Assembly: GCA_002482435.1 (NCBI GenBank)
Contig: DLFZ01000017.1
Span: 1 to 6,479 of the forward strand
DNA length: 6,479 nt
Reading direction: 5' to 3'
Origin: Christensenella sp. UBA7707
GTDB taxonomy: Bacteria; Bacillota; Clostridia; Christensenellales; CAG-138
The notes beneath the pieces are model-generated. The model was not told the DNA's origin. It saw nothing but the letters and a program-made list of their open reading frames with translations, and ran no database searches. Within the stretch, counting starts at the first letter, position 1, and the number at the start of each line of letters is the position of its first letter. The translations under genes and the position numbers were made by a program. Shown one piece after another: positions 1 to 6,095 of this stretch.

Positions 1-102
1 GCGCGCGGCCTGCGGGGTGGTGATGACCCGCTCTTGCTTAAGCGTGCCTGCCGCGTGTATGGAATCAAGCTCTTGCTTGATGTAGCCGATTGCCGTTTTC
101 AT
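1..102 (-). CDS. kbl: Glycine C-acetyltransferase (2-amino-3-ketobutyrate CoA ligase), N-terminal fragment
   Basis: Only the first 34 codons lie in the window; the gene continues past base 1. The readable N-terminus contains a helix-like start (IKQELDSIHAAGTLKQERVI) ending in the ITTPQ stretch. This resembles the N-terminus of KBL enzymes, where a similar 'EGLFKEERII' segment precedes the PLP-dependent aminotransferase fold; that fold itself is outside the window. KBL converts 2-amino-3-ketobutyrate plus CoA to glycine and acetyl-CoA in the cytoplasm. It starts 16 bases after the tdh stop codon, with a CGGAGG ribosome site (113-118) placed directly after that stop, so it is almost certainly co-transcribed with tdh. 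The order here is tdh then kbl, the reverse of E. coli kbl-tdh. The call rests on weak N-terminal similarity plus the strong tdh context; another alpha-oxoamine synthase is the main alternative. Confidence 0.85.
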   Translation of the reverse strand, partial: MKTAIGYIKQELDSIHAAGTLKQERVITTPQAAR

Positions 103-118
103 TTTTTGAAAACCTCCG

Positions 119-1159
119 TTACTTGTTCCAATCCAAAATGACCTTGCCGGACATGCCGCTGTTCATCGCCTCAAAACCCTGATTGAATTCGGTATAATGG
201 AAGCGATGCGTAATAACAGGGGAAAGGTCAAGCCCGCTTTGGATCATGGCGATCATTTTGTACCAGGTTTCAAACAGCTTTCTGCCGTAAATGCCCTGCA
301 GCGTCAACCCCTTGAAAATTACGTTGTCCCAGTCGATTACGGTACCGGGGGCGAGAAGCCCGAGAAGCGCCACCTTTCCGCCGTTTCGCATGGTACGAAG
401 CATTTGGTTGAAGGCCGCGCCGCTGCCGCTCATTTCAAGCCCCACGTCGAAGCCTTCCACAAGCCCTTGTTCGCGCATGATGTTTTCAAGCGACTGCTCC
501 ACCGGGTTGACAACCGCGGAAGCACCCATTTTTTTTGCAAGGCTCAAGCGGTAGGGGTTTACGTCGGTTACCACCACGCGGCGCGCGCCGTTGTGGCGGC
601 AAATGCCCGCCGCCATGACGCCGATGGGGCCTGCGCCGGTAATCAGTACGTCTTCTCCGGTCACGTTAAACTCGGTGGCGGTGTGCACGGCGTTGCCGTA
701 TGCGTCGAAAAATGAAACAATTTCCTCCGAAATATCTTCGGGAACGGGGCGCACGTTCGCGGAGGGGATGCACAAATATTCCGCAAACGCGCCGTCGCGG
801 TTTACGCCAACGCCCTTTGTAAATTTGCACCAGTGACCGTTGCCTGAGAGGCAGTTACGGCAATGCCCGCATACGATATGTCCTTCGCCCGAAACGCGCT
901 GGCCGAGGGTATAATCCGTTACGCCTTCGCCCAAAGCGGCAATCTCGCCTACATATTCGTGGCCGATTGTCATAGGGGGAATGATGTTTTTTTCGCTCCA
1001 AGGATCCCAGTTGTAGATGTGAACATCGGTGCCGCAGATTGCCGTTTTGTGTATTTTAATAAGAACTTCGCCCCTTTGGGGAACGGGAACGGGAACGCGG
1101 CTGAGCGTCAGCCCCTTGCCGCGCTCGGTTTTTACAAGCGCGTCCATTGTGGTTTGCAT
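119..1159 (-). CDS. tdh: L-threonine 3-dehydrogenase (zinc-dependent, NAD+)
   Basis: A 346-residue medium-chain zinc dehydrogenase, the usual TDH length. It oxidises L-threonine to 2-amino-3-ketobutyrate with NAD+, the substrate of the downstream kbl product. Visible motifs are the catalytic zinc ligand C42 in [13 protein letters not shown], the GHE motif with H67 and E68, four structural-zinc cysteines (C97, C100, C103, C111), and the Rossmann loop GAGPIG (175-180). D199, at the end of the second beta strand, fits NAD rather than NADP preference. The C42-G-T-D-V-H-I-Y-N-W segment is characteristic of TDH rather than sorbitol dehydrogenase. The frame is open upstream to 1192, but the ATG at 1159 is chosen because an AAGGAGG site (1167-1173) lies 7 bases before it and it gives the family length. 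The first in-frame ATG upstream would start 11 codons earlier, close to the likely transcription start. No key residue is missing. Confidence 0.96.
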   Translation of the reverse strand: MQTTMDALVKTERGKGLTLSRVPVPVPQRGEVLIKIHKTAICGTDVHIYNWDPWSEKNIIPPMTIGHEYVGEIAALGEGVTDYTLGQRVSGEGHIVCGHCRNCLSGNGHWCKFTKGVGVNRDGAFAEYLCIPSANVRPVPEDISEEIVSFFDAYGNAVHTATEFNVTGEDVLITGAGPIGVMAAGICRHNGARRVVVTDVNPYRLSLAKKMGASAVVNPVEQSLENIMREQGLVEGFDVGLEMSGSGAAFNQMLRTMRNGGKVALLGLLAPGTVIDWDNVIFKGLTLQGIYGRKLFETWYKMIAMIQSGLDLSPVITHRFHYTEFNQGFEAMNSGMSGKVILDWNK

Positions 1160-1166
1160 AGAAATG

Positions 1167-1173
1167 CCTCCTT
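1167..1173 (-). promoter_or_regulatory. Ribosome binding site deciding the tdh start
   Basis: On the minus strand this reads AAGGAGG, seven bases before the ATG at 1159. It favours this start over the in-frame ATG 33 bases upstream, which has no comparable site and would add an 11-residue extension atypical of TDH. Confidence 0.85.
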
Positions 1174-1196
1174 GCTTATAGATGGGCCGCAACTAA

Positions 1197-1225
1197 ATTA
1201 TACTGCGAACAAACTGGAGATTCCA
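1197..1225 (-). promoter_or_regulatory. Candidate sigma-A promoter of tdh-kbl (proximal)
   Basis: The minus strand has a perfect TATAAT -10 element (1197-1202). A weak -35 (TGGAAT, 1220-1225, three of six consensus bases) sits 17 bases upstream. Transcription would begin near 1190 and give a leader of about 30 bases that includes the tdh ribosome site. The -35 element overlaps one arm of the inverted repeat at 1220-1241, so this promoter may be regulated there. Confidence 0.5.
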
Positions 1226-1241
1226 TGAGCGGCATGGGAAT
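1220..1241. repeat. Imperfect inverted repeat upstream of tdh (candidate operator)
   Basis: Arms ATTCCATG and CATGGGAAT flank the 5-base centre AGCGG, with one extra G in the second arm. The repeat lies between the two candidate tdh promoters and covers the -35 of the proximal one, which suits a regulator binding site. It is not followed by a T-run on the minus strand, so it does not look like a normal terminator of the WG-repeat gene. The function is inferred from position only. Confidence 0.4.
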
Positions 1242-1250
1242 AGATGATAT

Positions 1251-1278
1251 ATTATATAAGCGAATCCGCAAGCAGCAA
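1251..1278 (-). promoter_or_regulatory. Candidate second promoter of tdh-kbl (distal)
   Basis: On the minus strand a second TATAAT (1251-1256) lies in an AT-rich run. TTGCTG (1273-1278) is 16 bases upstream and matches the first three bases of the -35 consensus. It would start transcription near 1244, immediately after the WG-repeat stop codon. The surrounding TATATAATATAT run could produce a -10 match by chance, so this is less certain than a conserved promoter would be. Confidence 0.35.
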
Positions 1279-1279
1279 T

Positions 1280-2428
1280 TTAAGCAATGTCGTACAGGAG
1301 TGCCGAGCTGTTGTCCTTGTCGATGATGCGGTAGGAGTTGCCCGCTTTTACGACCGCGTACCCGTCGGCAAAAGGCTGCGCCTCGTCATATTGCGGTTCA
1401 ATGGAAAAGTACCCCGTGGCCTCCACATAGCCCCACAGGCCGGTTTCCGCATCGCACACGGCGGCGAGGCCGTTGGAAAATGGCAAGGCCTCCTGAAACA
1501 CCACTTCTATTACTAGCACGCCCTTTTCGTTGATGTAGCCCCATTTGCCGTCGATTTTAACCGCGGCATATCCGCCGGAAAAATCGCCCGCGTCTTCATA
1601 AACGGTGCGGAAAGCCGTACTTCCTTCGCTGTTGATAAAAAAGCAGCCGCTTGTGTCGCGGATCATGGCGAACCCATCTGAAAAAGCCATTCCGCGTGAG
1701 GATGAGGAGAGCGTCGCCACCTTGGTGCCAACCTTGTTGATGATGTATTGGCGGTCTTTCTCATATTCGTCGGAAACGGCAAACGCGACATCCTCGGAAA
1801 AATCGCCCGCGTCACGCCACTTTTCGCCGATGGCAAGCACGCCTTGCGTATCGATATAGCCATAGGCAGAGCCGTTTCTTACCGCCGCGCGACCGCAATG
1901 GAAGCTTTTTGCTTCACGGAACGAATAGTCGATCACAAGCGTGCCGCTTTGGTCGATGTAGCCCCAAAGAGAGCCGTCTTTGGCGACAGCGGCATACCCT
2001 TCAGAAAACGGCAGCACGTTGAGCCATTGCGGCTCGGCAATGAAAACGCCCTTGCGGTTGATAAGGCCGTAAAGCCCGTTTTTTGCGGCAAACGTAACGT
2101 TTCCGTCAAACTCCATGGCGTTTGAATAAGCCGCAGCCAATACCACCTGGCCGGAGGTGTTTTTGTAGCCCCACAGTCCGTTTTCAAGGTAGGGGATCAG
2201 CCTGCCTTCCAAAGAAGGAAGAGGCGTGGCGGAGGGTGTGGGAACGGAGGGGGTAATCACTTCAACGCCGGGTTCTTGCTGCGGTTGCGTTGCTTCTGTA
2301 TGGAAGGCGAGTTGGTTTGCGCCGCCACCGTTGTAAAGAAGCGAAAAGAGCAGCACAAAAAACGCCAGAGCGGCAATTATCATCAAATAAATCAATAAAA
2401 TCGAAGGTTTTCGTTTCATTTTTGCCAT
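1280..2428 (-). CDS. Membrane-anchored WG-repeat protein
   Basis: A 382-residue protein with a short basic N-terminus (MAKMKRK), one hydrophobic segment at about 9-31, a Pro/Thr/Gln/Ser-rich linker (about 43-72) and then tandem WG repeats to the end. This predicts a signal anchor with the repeat domain outside the cell. I count nine units of roughly 30-45 residues with cores near 85, 120, 155, 189, 228, 262, 296, 332 and 366; LWGYIDQSGT and KWGYINEKGV are clear examples. Units near 228, 262 and 366 have lost the W/Y-G core and are degenerate. WG repeats form beta-rich solenoid or propeller-like domains, generally of unknown or binding function; no catalytic motif is seen. The start at 2428 is chosen because a GGAG lies 5 bases upstream and the basic-hydrophobic anchor follows directly. 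The upstream in-frame start at 2467 would add a poor leader; M4 is a possible alternative. The ligand is unknown. Confidence 0.85.
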   Translation of the reverse strand: MAKMKRKPSILLIYLMIIAALAFFVLLFSLLYNGGGANQLAFHTEATQPQQEPGVEVITPSVPTPSATPLPSLEGRLIPYLENGLWGYKNTSGQVVLAAAYSNAMEFDGNVTFAAKNGLYGLINRKGVFIAEPQWLNVLPFSEGYAAVAKDGSLWGYIDQSGTLVIDYSFREAKSFHCGRAAVRNGSAYGYIDTQGVLAIGEKWRDAGDFSEDVAFAVSDEYEKDRQYIINKVGTKVATLSSSSRGMAFSDGFAMIRDTSGCFFINSEGSTAFRTVYEDAGDFSGGYAAVKIDGKWGYINEKGVLVIEVVFQEALPFSNGLAAVCDAETGLWGYVEATGYFSIEPQYDEAQPFADGYAVVKAGNSYRIIDKDNSSALLYDIA

Positions 2429-2537
2429 ACCATCTCCGCTCCGCCTATAAAAAAAGCAAAATGTCACATTTCATGGCTAGATTTTAGCAGATTCAGCCAA
2501 TAAAATAAATAATAGAATCTTGCTGGAGGAAAACCGT
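2429..2537. promoter_or_regulatory. Divergent intergenic region between the WG-repeat gene and degV
   Basis: This 109-base AT-rich gap must carry the start signals of both outward-facing genes, but no strong promoter stands out. For degV the best guess is TAGATT (2478-2483) and TAAAAT (2501-2506), spacer 17. For the WG-repeat gene it is TTTATT (2504-2509) and TAAAAT (2481-2486) on the minus strand, spacer 17. Each -35 matches only three of six consensus bases. A short dyad GCTA-N5-TAGC (2476-2488) overlaps both candidates. The assignment is tentative. Confidence 0.35.
2525..2529 (+). promoter_or_regulatory. Ribosome binding site deciding the degV start
   Basis: GGAGG lies eight bases before the ATG at 2538. 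It overlaps the codons that would follow the upstream in-frame TTG/ATG-type starts near 2520, so the protein begins MAEYVITTDS, which is the normal DegV N-terminus. Confidence 0.85.
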
Positions 2538-3410
2538 ATGGCAGAGTATGTAATTACCACCGATTCAACCGTTGATCTTGGCGTCAAACGTATGGAGGAG
2601 CTTGGCATTCATTTTGCAACGCTCTCGTATTCCTACCAGGGGCAGCAATTCCCTGACGACATGCGCGATGAATCTGCCTTGAAAATTTACAATGCCATGC
2701 GCGGCGGCGAGGTGATCACAACATCGCAGGCAAATCCGGAGCAGTTTTTAGAAATGTGGACCGAACTTCTTCAGAGCGGCAGTGATATTCTTTATATCGG
2801 CTTTTCAAGCGGGCTTTCCGGCACTGTCAATTCTGCGCTGATTGCCAAAGAGCAGCTTGCGCCGCAGTATCCCGAACGCAAAATTTATGTTGTGGACAGC
2901 CTTTGCGCCTCCGGTGGCGAAGGAATGTTTTTGCAACACGTTTTACTAAAAAAAGATCAGGGAGCGAGCCTTGAGGAGTGCTATCGTTTTGCCGAAGAGC
3001 TTAAGCTGCGCGTCAACCATTGGTATACGGTAAACGATTTGAGTTATTTAAGGCGCGGCGGACGCGTGAGCGCGGCGGCAGCACTGTTTGCGAACATCCT
3101 TGGCATAAAGCCCGTGATGAACATGGACGATACCGGCCACCTCATCCCGCGTGAAAAGGTGAAAGGGAGGCGCGCCGCCATCAAGTGCATGTTTGAACAT
3201 CTTGTTGAGCTTGCCGATATACAGGATAACCCCTTTTTCCACATCACCAATGCAGATTGTATGGAGGATGCGCTCTATTTGAAAACCATGCTCAACGAGC
3301 GTTACCCAAACGTCCCCGTCAACATTTCCATGGTGGGCGCGGTCATCGGCTCGCATTGCGGCCCCGGCACGTTGGCGCTGTTTTTCATCGGCAAGCCGAG
3401 AACGGCATAA
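2538..3410 (+). CDS. DegV family fatty-acid-binding protein
   Basis: A 290-residue cytoplasmic protein of the DegV (EDD) fold, full length for the family. DegV proteins hold a single fatty acid; FakB members present it to the kinase FakA so that exogenous fatty acids can enter phospholipid synthesis. Visible family signatures are the N-terminal ITTDSTVDL (6-14), TTSQANPEQF (61-70), GFSSGLSGTVNSA (88-100), the VNDLSYLRRGGRVS stretch (165-178), and the C-terminal GSHCGPGTLALFFIG (271-285). The Thr/Ser-rich loops and C-terminal His belong to the conserved ligand-carboxylate region in characterised members. No fakA-like kinase is in the window, so its partner and ligand cannot be assigned. It is a single-gene unit: divergent from the WG-repeat gene upstream and ended by the hairpin at 3425-3452. 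Family assignment is firm; the FakB role is inferred. Confidence 0.93.
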   Translation: MAEYVITTDSTVDLGVKRMEELGIHFATLSYSYQGQQFPDDMRDESALKIYNAMRGGEVITTSQANPEQFLEMWTELLQSGSDILYIGFSSGLSGTVNSALIAKEQLAPQYPERKIYVVDSLCASGGEGMFLQHVLLKKDQGASLEECYRFAEELKLRVNHWYTVNDLSYLRRGGRVSAAAALFANILGIKPVMNMDDTGHLIPREKVKGRRAAIKCMFEHLVELADIQDNPFFHITNADCMEDALYLKTMLNERYPNVPVNISMVGAVIGSHCGPGTLALFFIGKPRTA

Positions 3411-3424
3411 AGGTTAAAAATCAA

Positions 3425-3452
3425 AAGAAGCGCCGCGAACACGGCGCTTTTT
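3425..3452. terminator. Bidirectional intrinsic terminator between degV and the phosphatase gene
   Basis: An 8-base-pair perfect stem AAGCGCCG / CGGCGCTT (3428-3435 and 3442-3449) closes a 6-base loop and is followed by T residues on the plus strand. On the minus strand the same hairpin is followed by a T-rich run (TTCTTTTGATTTTT). It lies between two convergent genes, 14 bases after the degV stop and just beyond the phosphatase stop, so it probably terminates both. Confidence 0.88.
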
Positions 3453-3461
3453 GCTTGCTGT

Positions 3462-4043
3462 TTAATTGTTGAAGCAGCGTAGGCGCGTGCAATTTTCTTC
3501 CGCTTGAAACATCGTATACGTTCCATGATCGAAGTAAAAAAGCCTGCATTGTTTGAGCGGCAGCCCTAAAAGGTGCGCTGTCATGATGGAAAGCGGACCA
3601 TTGTGAGAAACGATAAGCGCATCTTCCTCCTCTGATAGGACGGCTTGCAGTGCTTCAAGCACACGCGTGGAAACGGCCTGAAAGCTCTCCCCAAGCGGAG
3701 GAGGGAACTTTGTCCAGTCAGCAAGCATATTTTCGACCGCATCGGGATATTGTTTGATCGCTTGCTCATAAGTAAGACCTTCCAGAGCTCCCATGTACTG
3801 TTCGTTGAACGCGGGCAGCTTGCAAACCGAAATGTTCTTTTGTTTTACGCACGCTTCTGCGGTCAGGTAACTTCTTGAAAGGCAGCTTGCATAGCAGGTG
3901 GAAAAGGGAATGTCCACGAGTTTTTCAAACAGCTGCCCGGCATGTTCATGCCCGCGCGGCGTGAGGGAATAATCCGTATGCCCGAAGAAAAACCGCAGAG
4001 CGTTTCCTTCGCACTCGCCGTGCCGCGCCAAATAAAGCTTCAT
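3462..4043 (-). CDS. Histidine phosphatase family protein (phosphoglycerate mutase-like)
   Basis: A 193-residue protein of the branch 2-type histidine phosphatase superfamily. The signature LARHGE gives R7 and the phospho-accepting H8. R57 in SCLSRSYLTAE, the acid E81 in FNEQYMGALEG, and the second histidine H147 in VSHNGPLS complete the catalytic pocket. The LTPRGHEHAGQL segment (27-38) is also typical. Such enzymes remove phosphate from small molecules; candidates include a cofactor-dependent mutase-like phosphatase or a CobC-like alpha-ribazole phosphatase, and nothing nearby decides between them. The frame is open far upstream, through the lysR terminator and into the lysR gene, but the ATG at 4043 is chosen because it starts exactly at the family N-terminus and follows GGGAGG (4048-4053). 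That spacing is only 4 bases, rather short. It ends at the shared terminator with degV. Confidence 0.9.
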   Translation of the reverse strand: MKLYLARHGECEGNALRFFFGHTDYSLTPRGHEHAGQLFEKLVDIPFSTCYASCLSRSYLTAEACVKQKNISVCKLPAFNEQYMGALEGLTYEQAIKQYPDAVENMLADWTKFPPPLGESFQAVSTRVLEALQAVLSEEEDALIVSHNGPLSIMTAHLLGLPLKQCRLFYFDHGTYTMFQAEENCTRLRCFNN

Positions 4044-4081
4044 ACAACCTCCCGCTGGGTTGAGTAAATGAGGCGATAAAA

Positions 4082-4109
4082 CAAAACCGGCGGTCACGAT
4101 AACCGCCGG
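4082..4109 (-). terminator. Intrinsic terminator of the LysR-type regulator gene
   Basis: A perfect 8-base-pair GC-rich stem CCGGCGGT / ACCGCCGG (4087-4094 and 4102-4109) with a 7-base loop. On the minus strand it is followed by TTTTGTTTT, and it lies 16 bases after the lysR stop. An A-tract on its other side could make it weakly bidirectional. It separates lysR from the phosphatase gene, whose start is 43 bases further on. Confidence 0.88.
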
Positions 4110-4125
4110 CAAAACGTACATGTTG

Positions 4126-5034
4126 TTATTGTTTGCTCGCTTTTTCCAGCACGATGCTGATGAAACGCTCCGCTGCGGCAGACAGGGGAACGCCTTCCAA
4201 CGAGATAAGACCGATGTTGCGCGGCGGCATGGGGGAAACAAGTTCCACTTCAAATAGCTCACCGCTTTCAATGGCGCGTGCTGCAAATTCTCGTGTTACG
4301 CAAGCGATACCAAGGCCAATTTTTGCAAATTCCACCAGCAGGCTGTGTGCGCCAAGCTCAATTTCGGGGTGCAGTGTTACGCCGCAAACGGATGCAAAGT
4401 CATCGAGATATTTGCGCGAGTTAGAAGCCTGTTCAAGTAGCACCAGCGGCTCGCGCGCAAGGTCATTGAGCGTTACGGGGTGCTCCTTCAAATGGTTGAA
4501 ACGGGCGGAAGCGACGAATACGTCGTGTACCTTCAAAACCTCGTAAATGGTGAGAGCGCTGTCGTCCACCGGCAAATTCACAAGCGCAATGTCAACCTTG
4601 CCGATTTTTAAAAGTTCCACGGTTTCGGGCGTGGTTCGGTTCATTACCTGAAGCTGCACTTCGGGATATTCCGTATGAAAGCGTTCCAAGAAAGGGAGCA
4701 GGAAGAACTGGCAAAGCGTATCGCTCGCGCCGATCATAAGCCCGCCTGATTGGAGCGTGCGCATGCGGTTGATTTTATCTTCCGCGGCGGCAATGAGGCT
4801 TACAGCCTTGTTGGCATAGCTGTAAAGCATGCGGCCTTCGCTTGTAAGGGTAATGCCGCGGCTGTTACGCGTAAAAAGCGTACAACCGAGCATGTACTCA
4901 AGCCGGTGCATGGATTGGCTTATGGCCGGCTGGCTCACATAAAGCTCGCGCGCGGCGTGGGAAAGGCTGCCGCAGCGCGCAACCGTGCAGAAAATGCTAT
5001 AAAGATCCAAGTCTGCGGTCATACGTTGATCCAT
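4126..5034 (-). CDS. LysR-type transcriptional regulator
   Basis: A 302-residue LTTR of standard length. The N-terminal winged helix-turn-helix spans about 9-68, with the core SLSHAARELYVSQPAISQSM (23-42) followed by HRLEYMLGCTLFTR, a textbook LysR signature. A linker helix (about 70-95) leads to a periplasmic-binding-protein-like effector domain (about 97-298) with the usual SGGLMIGASDT beginning and the GLGIACVTREFA motif (240-251). The effector cannot be read from sequence. Start at 5034: GGAGG (5043-5047) lies 8 bases upstream; M5 is a weaker alternative. It is divergent from the alpha/beta hydrolase gene, and two T-N11-A dyads in the shared gap support autoregulation and control of that neighbour. 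It ends in its own terminator, so the phosphatase gene downstream is probably not a normal co-transcript. Confidence 0.95.
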   Translation of the reverse strand: MDQRMTADLDLYSIFCTVARCGSLSHAARELYVSQPAISQSMHRLEYMLGCTLFTRNSRGITLTSEGRMLYSYANKAVSLIAAAEDKINRMRTLQSGGLMIGASDTLCQFFLLPFLERFHTEYPEVQLQVMNRTTPETVELLKIGKVDIALVNLPVDDSALTIYEVLKVHDVFVASARFNHLKEHPVTLNDLAREPLVLLEQASNSRKYLDDFASVCGVTLHPEIELGAHSLLVEFAKIGLGIACVTREFAARAIESGELFEVELVSPMPPRNIGLISLEGVPLSAAAERFISIVLEKASKQ

Positions 5035-5072
5035 GGACTCAACCTCCGGAAGTGTTGCTGGATACCGTATCT

Positions 5073-5101
5073 ATTATAAGCTGGATTTATAGGTTTTGCA
5101 A
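5073..5101 (-). promoter_or_regulatory. Promoter of the lysR-type gene
   Basis: On the minus strand TTGCAA (5096-5101, four of six consensus bases) is separated by 17 bases from a perfect TATAAT (5073-5078). Transcription should start near 5066, leaving a leader of about 30 bases with the GGAGG site. The -35 lies inside the TTGC-N5-GCAA dyad, and the -10 and spacer overlap the TATAA-N7-TTATA dyad. This fits autorepression. Confidence 0.75.
5075..5091. promoter_or_regulatory. Candidate LysR operator 1 (TATAA-N7-TTATA)
   Basis: A perfect 5-base inverted repeat with a 7-base centre, containing T5077-N11-A5089, the LysR-box pattern. It covers the spacer and part of the -10 of the lysR promoter. 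Part of the dyad comes from the TATAAT element itself, so chance contributes. Binding is inferred. Confidence 0.45.
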
Positions 5102-5108
5102 TAAGCAA
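5096..5108. promoter_or_regulatory. Candidate LysR operator 2 (TTGC-N5-GCAA)
   Basis: A 4-base inverted repeat with a 5-base centre, itself a T5096-N11-A5108 LysR box. It overlaps the lysR -35 and is centred about 54 bases upstream of the predicted hydrolase transcription start, where LTTR activation sites often lie. Its centre is 19 bases from operator 1, close to two helical turns, so two dimers could bind on the same DNA face. Confidence 0.5.
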
Positions 5109-5120
5109 TGCTAATATGTG

Positions 5121-5149
5121 ATGTCAACACCAGAAAAAAATGATATAAT
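5121..5149 (+). promoter_or_regulatory. Promoter of the alpha/beta hydrolase-UDG unit
   Basis: ATGTCA (5121-5126, four of six -35 consensus bases) and a perfect TATAAT (5144-5149) are 17 bases apart. The -10 is preceded by TGA, forming an extended TGn -10 element. Transcription would begin near 5156, which places the in-frame ATGs at 5118, 5121 and 5148 outside the message and supports the hydrolase start at 5178. Confidence 0.78.
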
Positions 5150-5162
5150 GAGATATCTTCAT

Positions 5163-5169
5163 AAGGAGG
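5163..5169 (+). promoter_or_regulatory. Ribosome binding site deciding the hydrolase start
   Basis: AAGGAGG lies eight bases before the ATG at 5178. Together with the promoter at 5121-5149 it rules out the longer in-frame version beginning at 5118. Confidence 0.88.
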
Positions 5170-5177
5170 AAAGCAGC

Positions 5178-6095
5178 ATGGAACGGGAATATTTTATGCC
5201 ATCCGCTTCGTTGCAAGGCGACGTTTATGTAAAAGAGTGGGTGCCAGACGGTGAAGTGCGCGCAATCGTGCAACTGACGCATGGAATGGCGGAGCACATT
5301 ACAAGATATGATGCGTTCGCACGGTTTTTGAACGAAAACGGTATTCTTGCGGTAGGACTTGATCTGCCCGGCCATGGCAAAAGCATCGGCAAGGGCGGCT
5401 TAGCGGGCTACTTTTCCGATGAAGACGGCTGGGGCAGAGCCATTGCAGATATGCATACACTCCTTATGAAAACACGCGCCGAGCACGAGGGGAAAAAGTA
5501 TATACTTTTTGGTCACAGCATGGGCTCGTTTCTTGCGCGCACCTATGCCGCGAGGCACGGGGAAGATGCCGACGCGTTTATTTTTAGTGGAACGGCGGGG
5601 AAGAACGCAGCGCTCCCGGCCGCAAGGCTGATTGCAAAATACGAAATCAAAAAACACAGCGCGCGCGCGCAGAGCCCAACGCTCAATGCGCTTTCGTTTG
5701 GTGCTTACAACAAAGCTTTCGCACCAAACCGTACCGAATTTGACTGGCTTTCCCGAGACAACGAACAGGTAGACCGCTACGTGGCGGATGAAAACTGCGG
5801 CTTCGTGTTTACGACGGGCGGCTTCAAAGACCTTTTTGACGGCCTGTCTGAGTTGAGCGCGAAGGATTGGGCGTCGCGTGTGCCGAAGAAACCCATCCTT
5901 ATCATTTCCGGCGAAAAGGACCCTGTGGGTGGAAACGGCAAAGGCGTAAAAGAAGTGGCGGGATCGCTTTTGGAGAGCGGACACGATGTAACACTGCACC
6001 TGTATCCCGATTGCCGGCATGAGCTTTTGAACGAAACCAACAATGCCGAGGTGTACGGCGATATTTTAAAATTCATACAAGAAAAGGTGCTTTGA
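5178..6095 (+). CDS. Alpha/beta hydrolase, monoacylglycerol lipase / lysophospholipase-like
   Basis: A 305-residue soluble alpha/beta hydrolase of the Hydrolase_4 (serine aminopeptidase S33-like) group, usual length. Motifs in order: oxyanion-hole HGMAEH (35-40), DLPGHGKS (62-69), nucleophile elbow GHSMGS (112-117) with S114, acid D248 in ISGEKDPVG, and H281 in the CRHELLNE context, giving an intact catalytic triad. The HGMAEH plus DLPGHGKS combination resembles monoacylglycerol lipases and lysophospholipase L2-like enzymes, which release fatty acid from glycerol esters; the true substrate is unknown. A cap domain (about 140-230) lies between nucleophile and acid. There is no signal peptide or membrane segment, so it acts in the cytoplasm. 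It is divergent from the LysR-type gene, from which control is inferred, and its TGA overlaps the ATG of the UDG gene by one base. A (GC)6 run at 5659-5670 sits in the cap coding region. Confidence 0.92.
   Translation: MEREYFMPSASLQGDVYVKEWVPDGEVRAIVQLTHGMAEHITRYDAFARFLNENGILAVGLDLPGHGKSIGKGGLAGYFSDEDGWGRAIADMHTLLMKTRAEHEGKKYILFGHSMGSFLARTYAARHGEDADAFIFSGTAGKNAALPAARLIAKYEIKKHSARAQSPTLNALSFGAYNKAFAPNRTEFDWLSRDNEQVDRYVADENCGFVFTTGGFKDLFDGLSELSAKDWASRVPKKPILIISGEKDPVGGNGKGVKEVAGSLLESGHDVTLHLYPDCRHELLNETNNAEVYGDILKFIQEKVL

Noticed and set aside
197..715. Plus-strand open frame of 172 codons antisense to tdh
   Set aside because: Fully inside tdh, which has all zinc and cofactor motifs; the product is low-complexity Ala/Val/His-rich with no recognisable domain.
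1220..1241. Inverted repeat considered as a terminator of the WG-repeat gene
   Set aside because: The stem is AT-rich with a bulge and is followed on the minus strand by CTCCAGTTTG, not a U-tract; a regulatory dyad is more plausible.
4044..4286. N-terminal extension of the histidine phosphatase into the lysR gene
   Set aside because: The extra 81 residues would be translated through the lysR terminator hairpin and out of frame over lysR codons. The family N-terminus (MKLYLARHGE) begins at 4043 with its own ribosome site.
4133..4546. Plus-strand open frame of 137 codons antisense to the lysR-type gene
   Set aside because: Ser/Arg-rich composition typical of a reverse-frame shadow, no recognisable domain, and contained in a clear LTTR gene.
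5118..5177. Longer hydrolase version beginning at the ATG at 5118
   Set aside because: The start lies upstream of the predicted transcription start, overlapping the -35/-10 region, while AAGGAGG precisely positions the ATG at 5178.
5400..6020. Long minus-strand open frame (206 codons) antisense to the hydrolase
   Set aside because: It lies wholly within an intact hydrolase with a full catalytic triad. The translation is rich in Arg, His and Val with no family motif, and no ribosome site was apparent, so it is a codon-bias shadow.
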